From Hyphomicrobiales bacterium (GTDB taxonomy: Bacteria; Pseudomonadota; Alphaproteobacteria; Rhizobiales; Rhizobiaceae), in contig UCIV01000011.1 of assembly GCA_900472575.1 (NCBI GenBank), forward strand, positions 1-64,000: a stretch of DNA of 64,000 bases, written 5' to 3'. Positions 19,920 to 29,500 of the stretch are shown here, piece by piece. Every line of letters starts with the position of its first letter. The stretch's first letter is position 1. The notes beneath the pieces are model-generated. The model searched no databases. It was not told the DNA's origin and was given only the letters and a program-made list of their open reading frames with translations. Both the position numbers and the translations under genes were made by a program.

Positions 19920-20045
19920 ATGCGGATTATTTTCGTCGTTCTTATTGCCTCTGTTCTGAGCATCCTCGGTTTCAAGTATATGGATCGCTCGATCGGCGAG
20001 CAGCAGATCATGGCAACGCCGGCCGAAATGTCGGCAAGCAGCTAG
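19920..20045 (+). CDS. Small predicted membrane protein, 41 residues
   Basis: A 41-codon frame opens with a single hydrophobic helix (residues 2-18, MRIIFVVLIASVLSILGF), followed by a short polar tail ending MATPAEMSASS. An AAGGAG ribosome site lies seven bases ahead of the ATG, which is strong support for translation. I do not recognise a family. It sits between tRNA-Lys and a second small membrane-protein gene of similar layout. It could be a true small inner-membrane protein or a truncated signal-anchored product. Confidence 0.55.
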   Translation: MRIIFVVLIASVLSILGFKYMDRSIGEQQIMATPAEMSASS

Positions 20046-20203
20046 CAGGCAGATCGAAAGCCGCCAGGAACAGGACCGACAGCACGTAATCATCCGCAAG
20101 GCATCCCCTTCCTCCCGATCCCGGACGCAGCCGCGAATCTGCTTTGTCGTGAGGGAGCTATATTTCGATGCCTAGTTTTCCTTTTGACCAAGGAGAAATC
20201 CAG

Positions 20204-20383
20204 ATGAGACGCAGCACCGAGTTGATCGTCCTGGCGACCCTTATTGCCGGCAGCCTGGCGATCTTCTCTGCGTTGATACCGCCCCAACCCGGAAATCCGG
20301 TAAAAACCGACCGGCTGAGCGGAGAACAGACGCAGACGGCATTCCTGCCCGAACGTTTTGGCGTAGCGAGCAGCAGGCAATAG
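20204..20383 (+). CDS. Small predicted membrane protein, 59 residues
   Basis: A 59-codon frame begins MRRSTELIVLATLIAGS, with one hydrophobic segment at about 7-24 and a polar Pro/Thr-rich tail likely on the periplasmic side. The ATG at 20204 follows an AAGGAG site by nine bases; an in-frame ATG 36 bases upstream lacks such a site. No family recognised. Like the 41-residue frame upstream, it combines a clear ribosome site with a single membrane span, so both look like genuine small-protein genes. Confidence 0.6.
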   Translation: MRRSTELIVLATLIAGSLAIFSALIPPQPGNPVKTDRLSGEQTQTAFLPERFGVASSRQ

Positions 20384-20400
20384 ACATGCACAAAGAAAGA

Positions 20401-20434
20401 CTATGGCCGGCGCTCCGCAAGAGCCCGGCCATAG
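20401..20434. repeat. Hairpin after the small-protein gene
   Basis: Perfect 10-base arms are at 20401-20410 (ctatggccgg) and 20425-20434 (ccggccatag). No T-run follows on the plus strand, so it is only a possible terminator for the small gene ending at 20383. The remaining bases up to 20613 show no gene. Confidence 0.5.
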
Positions 20435-20613
20435 TGATTCTGGACCAGCCTGATCCAGGTCATTTGAGCGACACCAACCGACAACTTACGGTTATTTAAT
20501 TTCTCCCGAAGCGTGTTTCATGGCATGGAGCGCGTAAGATTCTGCGCCCGTAGGTAGGTCACACGGCTCGCCCGTCGCAGATTAAACAGACCGATGAAAA
20601 ACGAGGCCCACGA

Positions 20614-21903
20614 GTGAACGCCCCTACCGATCCCCTCACCTCCGGCAAGCCGGACGCTCCGGATCTCGCCGCGATCCTCGCAACCTCTGGCCAGAAACAA
20701 AAGCGCGGGCGCGGCAAGTGGCTGCTTGTGCTCTGTCTTGTGCTGATAGGCGGTGGCCTCGGTTTCTATCTTTACGGCTCCGGCGACGGTCAACAGTTCG
20801 ACTATACGACGCAAGCTGCAAAGACCGGTGACCTGCAGGTGATCGTCACCGCCACAGGCTCGATCCAGCCGACCGACCAAGTCGACATATCGAGCGAACT
20901 GTCTGGCACGGTGCGCAAGGTCAATGTCAGCTATAACAGCCCCGTCAAGGCGGGCGAGGTGCTGCTGGAACTCGATACCAACAGGCAGGAAGCCGATGTC
21001 CAGAGCGCCAGAGCCCAGCTTGCCTCCGCAAGGGCCAACGTTCTGAAGGCCAAGGCCGAAGCCGCCTCCGCAAAGATCAGCTTCGATCGGCTGACCTCGC
21101 TGGTCAGCAACCGAATCTCCAGCCAGCAGGATCTCGACGCCGCCAAATATGCCTATGATTCCGCGGTCGCATCGACGGATATCAACGAGGCAGCCGTCCT
21201 TTCCGCGGAAGCCAGCCTGCGCCTGGCCGAAATCAATCTCTCCAAGCTCAAGATCGTCTCGCCGATCGACGGCGTCGTTCTCACCCGCGACGTTGATCCG
21301 GGCGCGACCGTGGCCTCTTCGCTCAATGCGCCGGTGCTTTTCACCATAGCGGGCGACCTGAAACACATGGAGCTTCAGGTCGCCGTTGATGAAGCCGATG
21401 TCGGTCAGGTCCGCGAGGAGCAGGAAGCGCGTTTCTCGGTCGATGCCTATCCCAATCGGCATTTCCCGGCAAAGATCGAATCCGTCCGCTTCGCCTCCGA
21501 AACCGTCAACAACGTCGTGACCTACAAGGCGATCCTGACGGTCGACAACGAGGACCTGCTCCTGCGCCCCGGCATGACGGCAACTTCGGATATCACCGTG
21601 CAATCGGTGACTGGCGCGCTGCTCGTGCCCAATGCGGCGCTGCGCTATTCGCCGCCATCAACCATGCAGCCGCGCGGCAGCTTTCTGTCGCGCCTGTTTT
21701 CCCCGCCCCGCCCACGTGGAAATCGCGGTTCCCGCGGTGACGCAACTGCTGCAAGCCGGTCGGTCTGGGTTCTACGCAACGGCACAGCTGAGCGCATCTC
21801 CGTCGAAATGGGCGCAACCGATGGCCAGTTTACCGTCGTCAAATCGCCGGACCTCAAGGATGGCGACCTGTTGATCACCGAAGCAACAGTGCGTGGCCGC
21901 TGA
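20614..21903 (+). CDS. MacA-like periplasmic adaptor (RND/HlyD family)
   Basis: This 429-residue membrane-fusion protein links an inner-membrane MacB-type ABC exporter to an outer-membrane channel. It has a basic cytoplasmic start, one transmembrane anchor (about 37-55), a barrel-sandwich half (VTATGSIQPTDQVDIS), a long alpha-helical hairpin of alternating Ala/Glu/Lys (about 120-205), then the second half (IVSPIDGVVLTRDVDPG) and a beta-barrel domain. A Pro/Arg/Gly-rich insert near 355-375 is unusual. The start is GTG at 20614 after an ACGAGG site. The ABC ATPase and permease follow directly. No outer-membrane TolC-like gene is nearby. Confidence 0.88.
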   Translation: MNAPTDPLTSGKPDAPDLAAILATSGQKQKRGRGKWLLVLCLVLIGGGLGFYLYGSGDGQQFDYTTQAAKTGDLQVIVTATGSIQPTDQVDISSELSGTVRKVNVSYNSPVKAGEVLLELDTNRQEADVQSARAQLASARANVLKAKAEAASAKISFDRLTSLVSNRISSQQDLDAAKYAYDSAVASTDINEAAVLSAEASLRLAEINLSKLKIVSPIDGVVLTRDVDPGATVASSLNAPVLFTIAGDLKHMELQVAVDEADVGQVREEQEARFSVDAYPNRHFPAKIESVRFASETVNNVVTYKAILTVDNEDLLLRPGMTATSDITVQSVTGALLVPNAALRYSPPSTMQPRGSFLSRLFSPPRPRGNRGSRGDATAASRSVWVLRNGTAERISVEMGATDGQFTVVKSPDLKDGDLLITEATVRGR

Positions 21904-21916
21904 CGGGAGATCGACT

Positions 21917-22630
21917 ATGACAGCCCCCCTCATCGCATTCAGGCAGGTTTCGAAAGTCTATGGCCGTGGCGAAGCGACCATTCGCGCACTCGAGAAGATA
22001 GACCTGACCATCGCGCAGGGTGAGTTTGTCTCGATCATGGGGCCATCCGGCTCCGGTAAGTCGACGGCGATGAACATCATCGGCGGCCTCGATCTGCCGT
22101 CTTCCGGCGAATACATCTTCCAGGGCATCCCGACGAGCGGCTTCAGCCGCGCGCAACTGACTTTGCTACGCCGGCACATGCTTGGTTTCGTCTTTCAGGG
22201 CTTCAATCTTCTCGCCCGCACCTCGGCCGTAGAAAATGTCGAACTGCCGCTGGTCTATCGCGGCATGGACCATGCTGAGCGAAGGCGGCGGGCAATGGCG
22301 GCACTGGAACAGGTCGGCCTGCGCGGACGCGAGGGCCACACGACCCAGGAGCTTTCCGGTGGCCAGCAACAGCGCGTCGCAATCGCCAGAGCCATCGTCA
22401 CCGACCCGGCCGTGCTCCTCGCCGACGAGCCGACCGGCAATCTGGACACAAGGACCAGCGGCGAGATCATGGATCTCATCACCAGGCTCAATCGCGAAAA
22501 CGGCATCACCGTCATCATGGTCACCCATGAAGAGGATATCGCCGCCTATGCGAAACGCCTCCTGCGTTTCGTCGACGGTCATCTCGTCAGCGATGAAATC
22601 CAGGCCAGGGAGGCTGCCCATGTGGTTTGA
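21917..22630 (+). CDS. MacB-like ABC exporter ATP-binding protein
   Basis: This 237-residue cytoplasmic ATPase of the LolD/MacB class energises the export operon. It shows Walker [11 protein letters not shown]-loop FVFQGFNLL, signature [14 protein letters not shown], Walker [12 protein letters not shown] and the switch His in MVTHEED. The ATG at 21917 gives the normal N-terminus; the frame runs eight codons further upstream without a ribosome site. It lies 13 bases after the adaptor gene and overlaps the permease gene by 11 bases, so the three are one operon. In E. coli MacB the ATPase and permease are fused; here they are separate. Confidence 0.92.
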   Translation: MTAPLIAFRQVSKVYGRGEATIRALEKIDLTIAQGEFVSIMGPSGSGKSTAMNIIGGLDLPSSGEYIFQGIPTSGFSRAQLTLLRRHMLGFVFQGFNLLARTSAVENVELPLVYRGMDHAERRRRAMAALEQVGLRGREGHTTQELSGGQQQRVAIARAIVTDPAVLLADEPTGNLDTRTSGEIMDLITRLNRENGITVIMVTHEEDIAAYAKRLLRFVDGHLVSDEIQAREAAHVV

Positions 22631-23825
22631 GACGGCAAAGCTTGCCTGGCGCGCCATCAGCCGCAACATGTTGCGCTCCTTCCTCACTGTGCTCGGCGTC
22701 GTCATCGGCGTCGCTGCCGTCATCGCCATGGTCACCATCGGCAACGGCACCACCGCCAAGGTGCGCGACGAACTCTCGAGGCTTGGCACCAACACGCTTT
22801 TCGTCCGCCCCGGCCAATGGGGACCGGGCCGGGCAAGCACAGAGGCCAAGCGCTTCACCGATGGCGATATCACGGCAATTCGTGATCAGGTGAGCGGCCT
22901 GCGCGCCGTGGCACCCGTCAACCGCGGAACGGCGACCGTGATTGCCGGCGGCGCCAACCGCTCGACCAGCGTTATCGGCACGACCGCCGATTATCTTATC
23001 GCGCAGGATTGGGAACTGGCGCTCGGCCGGGATTTCTCGGCCACCGAAGATCGTGGTAGCCAGGCCGCCTGCATCATCGGCGAGACGACACGCAGGGAAT
23101 TGTTCGGTGCAGCAGACCCCGTCGGCCAGAGCATCCGTGTCAGCAATGTCGCCTGCCCGGTCGTCGGTGTTCTTGCCGTCAAGGGCCAGTCAGGCATGGG
23201 CGACGATCAGGACGATACGGTGATCATGCCGCTCAAGCTGCACCAGCGCCGGATCGGCGGCACGACGACCATATCGAGCATCGTCCTTTCCGCGCAGGAT
23301 GGCGTGTCGACGGCAAAGGTTCAGGCGGATGTTGAGAGCCTTCTGAGGGAGCGCCGCCGCATCGCCATCGGCCGCGACGACGATTTTTCCGTCAACGACA
23401 TGTCGCAGATCGCCGCCGCCATGACCGGCACGACGATGCTTCTGACCGGTCTTCTCGGCGCGGTCGCCGCCGTCAGCCTGCTTGTCGGCGGCATCGGGAT
23501 CATGAATATCATGCTGGTCTCGGTCACCGAGCGTACCCGCGAAATCGGCATCAGGCTTGCGATCGGCGCATTGGAAAACCAGGTGCTCACGCAGTTTCTC
23601 GTCGAGGCGGTGATGTTGTCGATCTTCGGCGGCGTTACCGGCATCGTCACCGGTCTGGCGCTGGCATATGGCGTCGTCAGTTTTCTGGAAGTTCCGTTTG
23701 TCGCGAGCCCGACGATCATCCTGCTCGCATTCCTGTTTTCAGCGGCGATCGGCATGATCTTCGGATATTTTCCGGCAAGGCGAGCAGCACAGCTCAACCC
23801 GATCGACGCACTTCGCCACGAATAA
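22620..23825 (+). CDS. MacB-like ABC exporter permease
   Basis: This 401-residue inner-membrane permease has the MacB/LolC layout: one N-terminal membrane helix (about 18-42, SFLTVLGVVIGVAAVIAM), a large periplasmic domain (about 45-270), and three C-terminal helices (FtsX domain) with the VSVTERTREIGIRLAIGA motif. The ATG at 22620 lies within the ATPase gene's last codons. The long frame running upstream to 22236 is only overlap and is discarded. With the adaptor and ATPase it should form a tripartite exporter. Plausible cargos include peptides, lipopeptides or macrolides, but nothing in the sequence decides this. Confidence 0.9.
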   Translation: MWFETAKLAWRAISRNMLRSFLTVLGVVIGVAAVIAMVTIGNGTTAKVRDELSRLGTNTLFVRPGQWGPGRASTEAKRFTDGDITAIRDQVSGLRAVAPVNRGTATVIAGGANRSTSVIGTTADYLIAQDWELALGRDFSATEDRGSQAACIIGETTRRELFGAADPVGQSIRVSNVACPVVGVLAVKGQSGMGDDQDDTVIMPLKLHQRRIGGTTTISSIVLSAQDGVSTAKVQADVESLLRERRRIAIGRDDDFSVNDMSQIAAAMTGTTMLLTGLLGAVAAVSLLVGGIGIMNIMLVSVTERTREIGIRLAIGALENQVLTQFLVEAVMLSIFGGVTGIVTGLALAYGVVSFLEVPFVASPTIILLAFLFSAAIGMIFGYFPARRAAQLNPIDALRHE

Positions 23826-23858
23826 TGGCATCAGTTGCCGGCAAAAACCGGCAATTCC

Positions 23859-24113
23859 TCAGTATGCGGAAGCGTCGCGCTCGTCTTCAGCAAAGGCCAT
23901 CTGCAATTCCATCTGCACGGCATGCATGAAGATCGCGGCCTGATGGCGGATTTCTTCTTCCTCGACCCCCTGAGCCCGAAACCCCTTGGCGAACTGTGCC
24001 ATTTCAGTGCGCCAGAAACGATTTGCTTCCTCACCTTGAAGACGCTGAAGAGCGTCGGCGCATCGTCTTACGTCGGCGGTCCGCCGGTCGGCGGGGAACT
24101 GCAGCAGTGTCAT
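23859..24113 (-). CDS. DUF6074-like small protein
   Basis: This 84-residue, charged, helical protein begins MTLLQFPADRRTADVRRCAD and continues with an amphipathic helical region rich in Glu, Gln and Ala. This resembles the small rhizobial DUF6074 family, whose members open with an L/I-x-F-P-x-x-R-R motif. Its function is unknown. The ATG at 24113 is chosen because it places that motif at the N-terminus and has a TGGAGA site; the frame stays open 28 codons further upstream. It is convergent with the permease gene 33 bases away. Confidence 0.65.
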   Translation of the reverse strand: MTLLQFPADRRTADVRRCADALQRLQGEEANRFWRTEMAQFAKGFRAQGVEEEEIRHQAAIFMHAVQMELQMAFAEDERDASAY

Positions 24114-24377
24114 GCCATCTCCATACTCGATGGGCCGAATCGCCCGTACATGAAGGCACTTTCGCCGCCAGACCTTCACAAAAAGTGAACCGATCAAAAA
24201 CCTTTTGGTTCCGATTCAAGGCCTTGCCGTCCCATTTTCGGACAATATGTTAGGATCGAGTAAGGCTTAACGCACTGTTTCGAGGGACGCTCAGGCGATT
24301 GATAAACAGCCCGGCGCAAGCCGAAGCATTGAAAGATGTCCCACACACGTCATGAGGACAGATGAAAGGGACAATGA

Positions 24378-24542
24378 ATGTCTAAGGAACTTGATCACGT
24401 GAACCAGCCGTCGGACCAGTCTATCGCGCTCTTCCTGCAGGAAAACGACATGGACGGCCTGACCGACATTCTCGTCGAGGCATTGTTCCAGGCGCTCAGC
24501 ATCATGGATAACGAAAAACCCGTCATGGAAACCCTGCACTAA
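24378..24542 (+). CDS. Small acidic protein, 54 residues
   Basis: A 54-codon frame gives an acidic helical product (MSKELDHVNQ ... METLH) with the hydrophobic/acidic core LTDILVEALFQALSIM. An AAAGGG site precedes the ATG at a proper distance, and the stop lies 54 bases before the cyclase stop on the opposite strand. There is no membrane segment. I do not recognise a family. The ribosome site and regular amphipathic pattern favour a real gene, but this is a modest call. Confidence 0.5.
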   Translation: MSKELDHVNQPSDQSIALFLQENDMDGLTDILVEALFQALSIMDNEKPVMETLH

Positions 24543-24596
24543 AAGCAGGTCCGGCAACACAGGATGCGGTTCTGCATCCGTAGTTGCTTCAATGCT

Positions 24597-26570
24597 CTAG
24601 TCGGATACCGGCGGCTGATCATCTTCGGGCATCATCCGCTGGTAATAAACCGCCAGTTCGGGAACCTCCTGCGCCAGCATCCCTATAAGATCGACCGGCG
24701 GCATTCTGCCCTCGTAATGAAGAGACAGAGCGTCTTTGTGCCGCTCAGTCAATGAAGTGTCCCGGTTTCGGGTGGCAGCAAAGACGCGCGTTTCCTCCTG
24801 TTTGCCCTTGACGGCAATCCTGTCGAGTTCAAAGACGCCAAAAATCCCGCCGATTTCATCCGCCGCCTTTTCGCCGATCAGGAGTGAAACGCCATAGGCT
24901 TTCGATGCCGATTCCAGCCTGGCCGCCAGGTTGACCGCATCACCGAGCGCCGAATAATCGAAGCGCTGTTCTGACCCCATATTGCCGACGACGCATTCGC
25001 CGGTGTTCACGCCGATGCCGATCCTCAACGGAAAGAACCGTCGCGCGTCAGCCTCCGCCTCATGCTGCAGTTCGTCATTCAGCGTCTGCATCGAGGCAAG
25101 CATGTCGAGCGCCGCAGACACCGCATGGACGGCATGGTCCGGGTCGTCGAGCGGCGCATTCCAGAACGCCATCAGGCAATCGCCGATATATTTGTCGATC
25201 GTCCCGCCATGGGACAACACGATCTGCGAAAGCGGCGTCAGAAGCCGGTTGATCAGTGCAGTCAACTGCTCCGGGTCGTCCTTCAGCTGCTCCGATATGG
25301 TTGTGAACCCGCGCACGTCGCAGAACAGGATGGACAGGAACCGTTTCTCGCCACCGAGTTTCAGCTTGCTCGGATCCTTGGCCAGTTGCGCCACCAGCGC
25401 CGGCGCCAGATATTGGGAAAATGCTCGCGTGATCTGTCGGCGACTTTTGCGCTCCTGTGCATAATCAAGCGTCGCCTGAGCCGCGGCTACGCCGGCAAAG
25501 GCGAAGGATGGCGCAAGCGGCGACACGAAGAGCCCGCCCCAGTGAAGTGCAACATAACTTCCGCCGGCAAGAAGCAGAACCGCGGCAGCGACGCCGATTG
25601 TGGTCTTCCAGCCGGTACGCCGGCGCACAAGCAGATAGGCACAAAGCGCCGACAGCAGGACTGTCGCCTGCGTCAACGATCCGCGTAGTTCGGTAACGGA
25701 CCGGCCGAAACGAAGATTGTCGAGGATCGTCGCCTGTATTTCGGCACCGGCTGTCAGGCGTCCGTCATGAACCGTATGCGAGGTGGCAAAGGCATCGGCC
25801 CCGCCGCTGGCGATGGAAGGCGCATTCTGCAGGCTCAGGCCGACAATAACCGTCCTGCCCTTGAAAAAACCTGGCGGCAGAAAATTGGCGGGATCGAGCG
25901 CCTGGTAATAGGAAACCGTCCTGTATGTTCTCGCTCCCCCGAAGACCTGCACCAGCCTCCCCTCGTCCGGGACCTCGACACCATTGCCGCCCGCAACGGC
26001 AATGGTGGCTGCAAACCCGTCGACAATCGCCGGTACACGTCGAAATGCACCGTCGCGATCGAGCGATATCGAGGCTATTCCGGCAGCGGCTCCCCTTGAA
26101 GTAAAAATATCGAGCGGCATCACCCGGATATATTGGTCGGCCTGCTCCGCGGTAACGATCGTCTCGTCGGCAGCCAGAACCACGTCGGGTCCCATGACAT
26201 CGGCCAGCGCCTGATCATTCACGGATGACGAAGGTTCGGAAAAGATGATGTCCAGCCCGATAACCTTTGCACCCGCAGCTCGGATATTCGTGACGAGCTG
26301 GGCATGAAGACTTCGCGGCCACGGCCATTGCATATTGATTTCGGCAAGCGACGGTTCATCGATGGCGACGATCACGATATCGTCCGAAGGCACAGCCGGC
26401 CCGCGGATCGTCGACAGGTAATCGAAAGCCCGATAGTCCATCAGCGCCCAGCCCGGCAGGCGAGAAAGCAAAGCCACCGCGCCGAAGACGAATACCGACA
26501 GAAGCAGCACTTGCACGGAGCGCGCAGCCATCAATCGGCGCGCAAATCGCCATCGTGAGCCGGATTGCAT
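24597..26570 (-). CDS. CHASE2-domain class III adenylate/guanylate cyclase
   Basis: This 657-residue membrane cyclase has an N-terminal helix (about 17-38), a periplasmic CHASE2 sensor domain (about 45-290), three closely spaced helices (about 300-367) and a cytoplasmic class III catalytic domain (about 405-595). The metal Asp residues are D418 (FCDVRGF) and D464 (YIGD). K460 and D544 sit at the base-recognition positions, and N547 and R551 (VNLAAR) are the transition-state pair. All are intact, so it should be active and make a purine cyclic nucleotide, most likely cAMP. Its ATG overlaps the stop of the FecR gene as TGATG, so the two are coupled. A ligand or mechanical signal via CHASE2 is inferred. 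Confidence 0.93.
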   Translation of the reverse strand: MQSGSRWRFARRLMAARSVQVLLLSVFVFGAVALLSRLPGWALMDYRAFDYLSTIRGPAVPSDDIVIVAIDEPSLAEINMQWPWPRSLHAQLVTNIRAAGAKVIGLDIIFSEPSSSVNDQALADVMGPDVVLAADETIVTAEQADQYIRVMPLDIFTSRGAAAGIASISLDRDGAFRRVPAIVDGFAATIAVAGGNGVEVPDEGRLVQVFGGARTYRTVSYYQALDPANFLPPGFFKGRTVIVGLSLQNAPSIASGGADAFATSHTVHDGRLTAGAEIQATILDNLRFGRSVTELRGSLTQATVLLSALCAYLLVRRRTGWKTTIGVAAAVLLLAGGSYVALHWGGLFVSPLAPSFAFAGVAAAQATLDYAQERKSRRQITRAFSQYLAPALVAQLAKDPSKLKLGGEKRFLSILFCDVRGFTTISEQLKDDPEQLTALINRLLTPLSQIVLSHGGTIDKYIGDCLMAFWNAPLDDPDHAVHAVSAALDMLASMQTLNDELQHEAEADARRFFPLRIGIGVNTGECVVGNMGSEQRFDYSALGDAVNLAARLESASKAYGVSLLIGEKAADEIGGIFGVFELDRIAVKGKQEETRVFAATRNRDTSLTERHKDALSLHYEGRMPPVDLIGMLAQEVPELAVYYQRMMPEDDQPPVSD

Positions 26571-29500
26571 CAGAACCGGACCCTGAACGTGCCTTTGAAC
26601 GAACGCCCCCAGCCGGGTATGTCGTTGTTCAATTCGATATCCTCGTCCAGCAGGTTGTAGGCAGCCAGTTCAAACTCGAAGCGCTTGTCGAACGGTTCCC
26701 AGACAAGATTGGCATCGAGCGTCCAGTAGTCATCGAGCGACACGCCGGCCTCGTTGACACGGTCGCCGATGTAATTGGCGGCAAGTGTCGTCTTGATATG
26801 CGCCTGATTGACCCAGGTCAGCGCCACCTGCCCCGCCCATTCCGGCACGAAGGGCAAGGGGCCGCCCGATGTCGGCATGCCTGAACTCTGATCCTCGGAA
26901 TCCGTGTAGGCCAGGGTCGAGGACAGGCCAAAGCCCGCCGCGAGCACCGCATTGGCCGTCAGGCTCGCCCGGTCGAGCCGCCCTTCATTCGTGGTAAACG
27001 GTGTCGAGACCAAGGGGATCGGAATGCGCGGATGATCCATCTCCTGGTGTTGGTATTGCAGCGCCGTGAAGAAATCCGGCGTCCATTCGGCATCCCAACG
27101 CAGGGCATAGGTATCGACATACCCTTCCGTCCCGACCGAGATCGCATTCGGCTGGATGCCGACGATACCGATCGGCGACAAGGTCGGTGTCGTGAGGTCG
27201 ATGCTGCTTCGCATGAACCCTGCCCGCAGCCACTGACCGTCCGTCGGTGACCATGCAAGCCCGATCCGCGGCTCGATGCGCGCCACATCCGACGTGTCGC
27301 CGTCGATATAGCTGCCGAACAGGGCATATTCCGCCTTCAGACTGTCGCTGATTTCATGCAGAAGATCGATATAGATACGACCGACGTTGCTTTTATCTTC
27401 GGCTCGGTCAAACGTGTCTACGTCATTGAACGGAAACGGTCGCAGATCGGTAAACGCCTCAGTCTGCCGCAAGTTTATTCGCCCACCTTCTATCCCGTAA
27501 CGCCAGGTCAGATTGTCGATGCCAACCATGTGGTTGATTGCAGCGATGTAGGTTTTCTGATCGAACTCTTCGCGGGTCCGGCCAAGCGGGACAGGAATGC
27601 CGAAAAGACCTGCTTCAAGATATTGAGTGTCCCGGCTGTTGAGGCCGCTATAGAGCAAGGCGGCGTTCACAACGTTTTTATAGCCAATAGTATGGCTCCA
27701 CCCCAAGCCAGCTGTCGTTGAGCGTGCAGAAACATCCTGCTCGGTCGTCAACGTCCCACCCGGAAACGTGCCCGGCAGCTCTCCGAAAAGCAAAGACAGA
27801 TCGGGAACAGCCAAGCTCAGATCGCGTGAAATCTCGCTCTTCGAATGGTTCGCGTAGAATACCAGCCGGTCGTAAGCAGTCGGACTTGCCGTCAGATAGG
27901 CATTGCCCCCGACCAGCTTGTTTTCGGTCTCGATATCCGAGAGCGCGCCGATATCGCGCGCATCCGGCACTTTCTGCCATTGCAGGTTCGCATAGAGGCT
28001 GACCGGGAACGGCAGGTTTCGATAGGCCTGTACCTCGCCTTCCGCCGTATATCCCGTCTCGCCCCCTGCCGTGGTGAAGCCGCCTCCGAGTTCGACCTCG
28101 AAGAAAGGCTGCTTCAACAGGTTCGCCTCGCGCGAACGGCCCGAGATGATATGCGTATCAAGCAACAGGCCCTGCAACAGAGAGGAAAACGCCTGGCTGT
28201 TGCCTTCGTTGGTAATGACATTGTCGCCATAGAAATAATTGTCGACGAAAGGATCGCTGCTGCCGCGCAAACTCTGGTCAACATAGGCCGTCGCCTGGAA
28301 CGGGTCGAAGGCCGCATCGCCATAATATTCGCCCCAGGCATCCAGCCCCTGCAAACGAAACGCATCGTTGAGTGTAGACCCCGCCTCGTGATTGGCGCCG
28401 ACGGAGGTGAACTCGCCACCCCGCGCCTTCGACCGTCGCAGATATTCCTGCGCATGCCGGATCGCCCCGACCGAATCGTAATCGTCGATCGCCAGCGCCG
28501 TCCTCACCGCCGCGATGACCGGATCGTTGTCATCCAGCCGGTCGGCATTGTCGAGTGCCTGGTTTGCAGCGACGCGATCTCCCTTCTCGTAATGCGCGGC
28601 GGCCAGCATCAGCTGTCCTTGAGAATAGGCGGGATTGGCGACCGTGCCGGCCAGCAGGTCTTCGACAGCCTTGTCTACCTCGCCCGTCTGCAGATAATAG
28701 CGCCCGCGGGCAACCAGCGCGAGATCGAAGGCAGGGTCAACGGCCATGGCCTTGTCGATCTCCGCCTTGGCCTTTTCGATTCGGCCCGTATCGAGATAGA
28801 AGATCGCAAGATTGGCATGCGGGATGGGATCCTGAGGATCAAGCTCGATCGCCTTCAGGAAGGCCGCCTCGGCCTCGCGGTTGGCATCGCGGGAGGATTG
28901 CACATTGCCGATCACGTTCCACGTCGAGCTGCTGCCGGGTGTCACCCGGGCTGCGGCCTCCAGATCCTCCATGGCGCCGCTATTGTCGCCCTGGAAACCC
29001 GCCCTGTAGAGCGCCCGCGCCTCAAGCGCCGTCGGCTCGCTCGGATCGAGCGACAGTGAGCGATCGACCGCCTGCTGATATTCCGGACGATCGTTGAGAA
29101 GAAGCGCCAGCATCGCCCGGTAGGCCGGAAGTTGCGGATCGTCAGGATATTGCCGCTCGGCATCCTTCAATACGCCCATTGCCGCGCGCAGATCCTGCAG
29201 GAAGCCGACCGCATAGGCCCGCAGGAACGCCGCATCCGGCCCTTGGACGCTCCGCGGCATCTTTTCCACCCGGGTCGGATCGGCAAGACTGCGGGCATAA
29301 TAACCGCCATAAAGCGCGACACCCCGTCGCCTCGCATCGAGCCCGCGCTGGGCCTTGTCAAACAGCTTTGCCGCCTCGGCATAATGCTTGTCTTCGGCCA
29401 GCATGATTGCCTCGATCAGCGAGAGCCGGGCCTTCTGGTTCGCCGTCAGCGTACGCCCCTCGAGCGCGCCAAGCGTCCGTTGCGTTGCGGGGCGTCCTTC

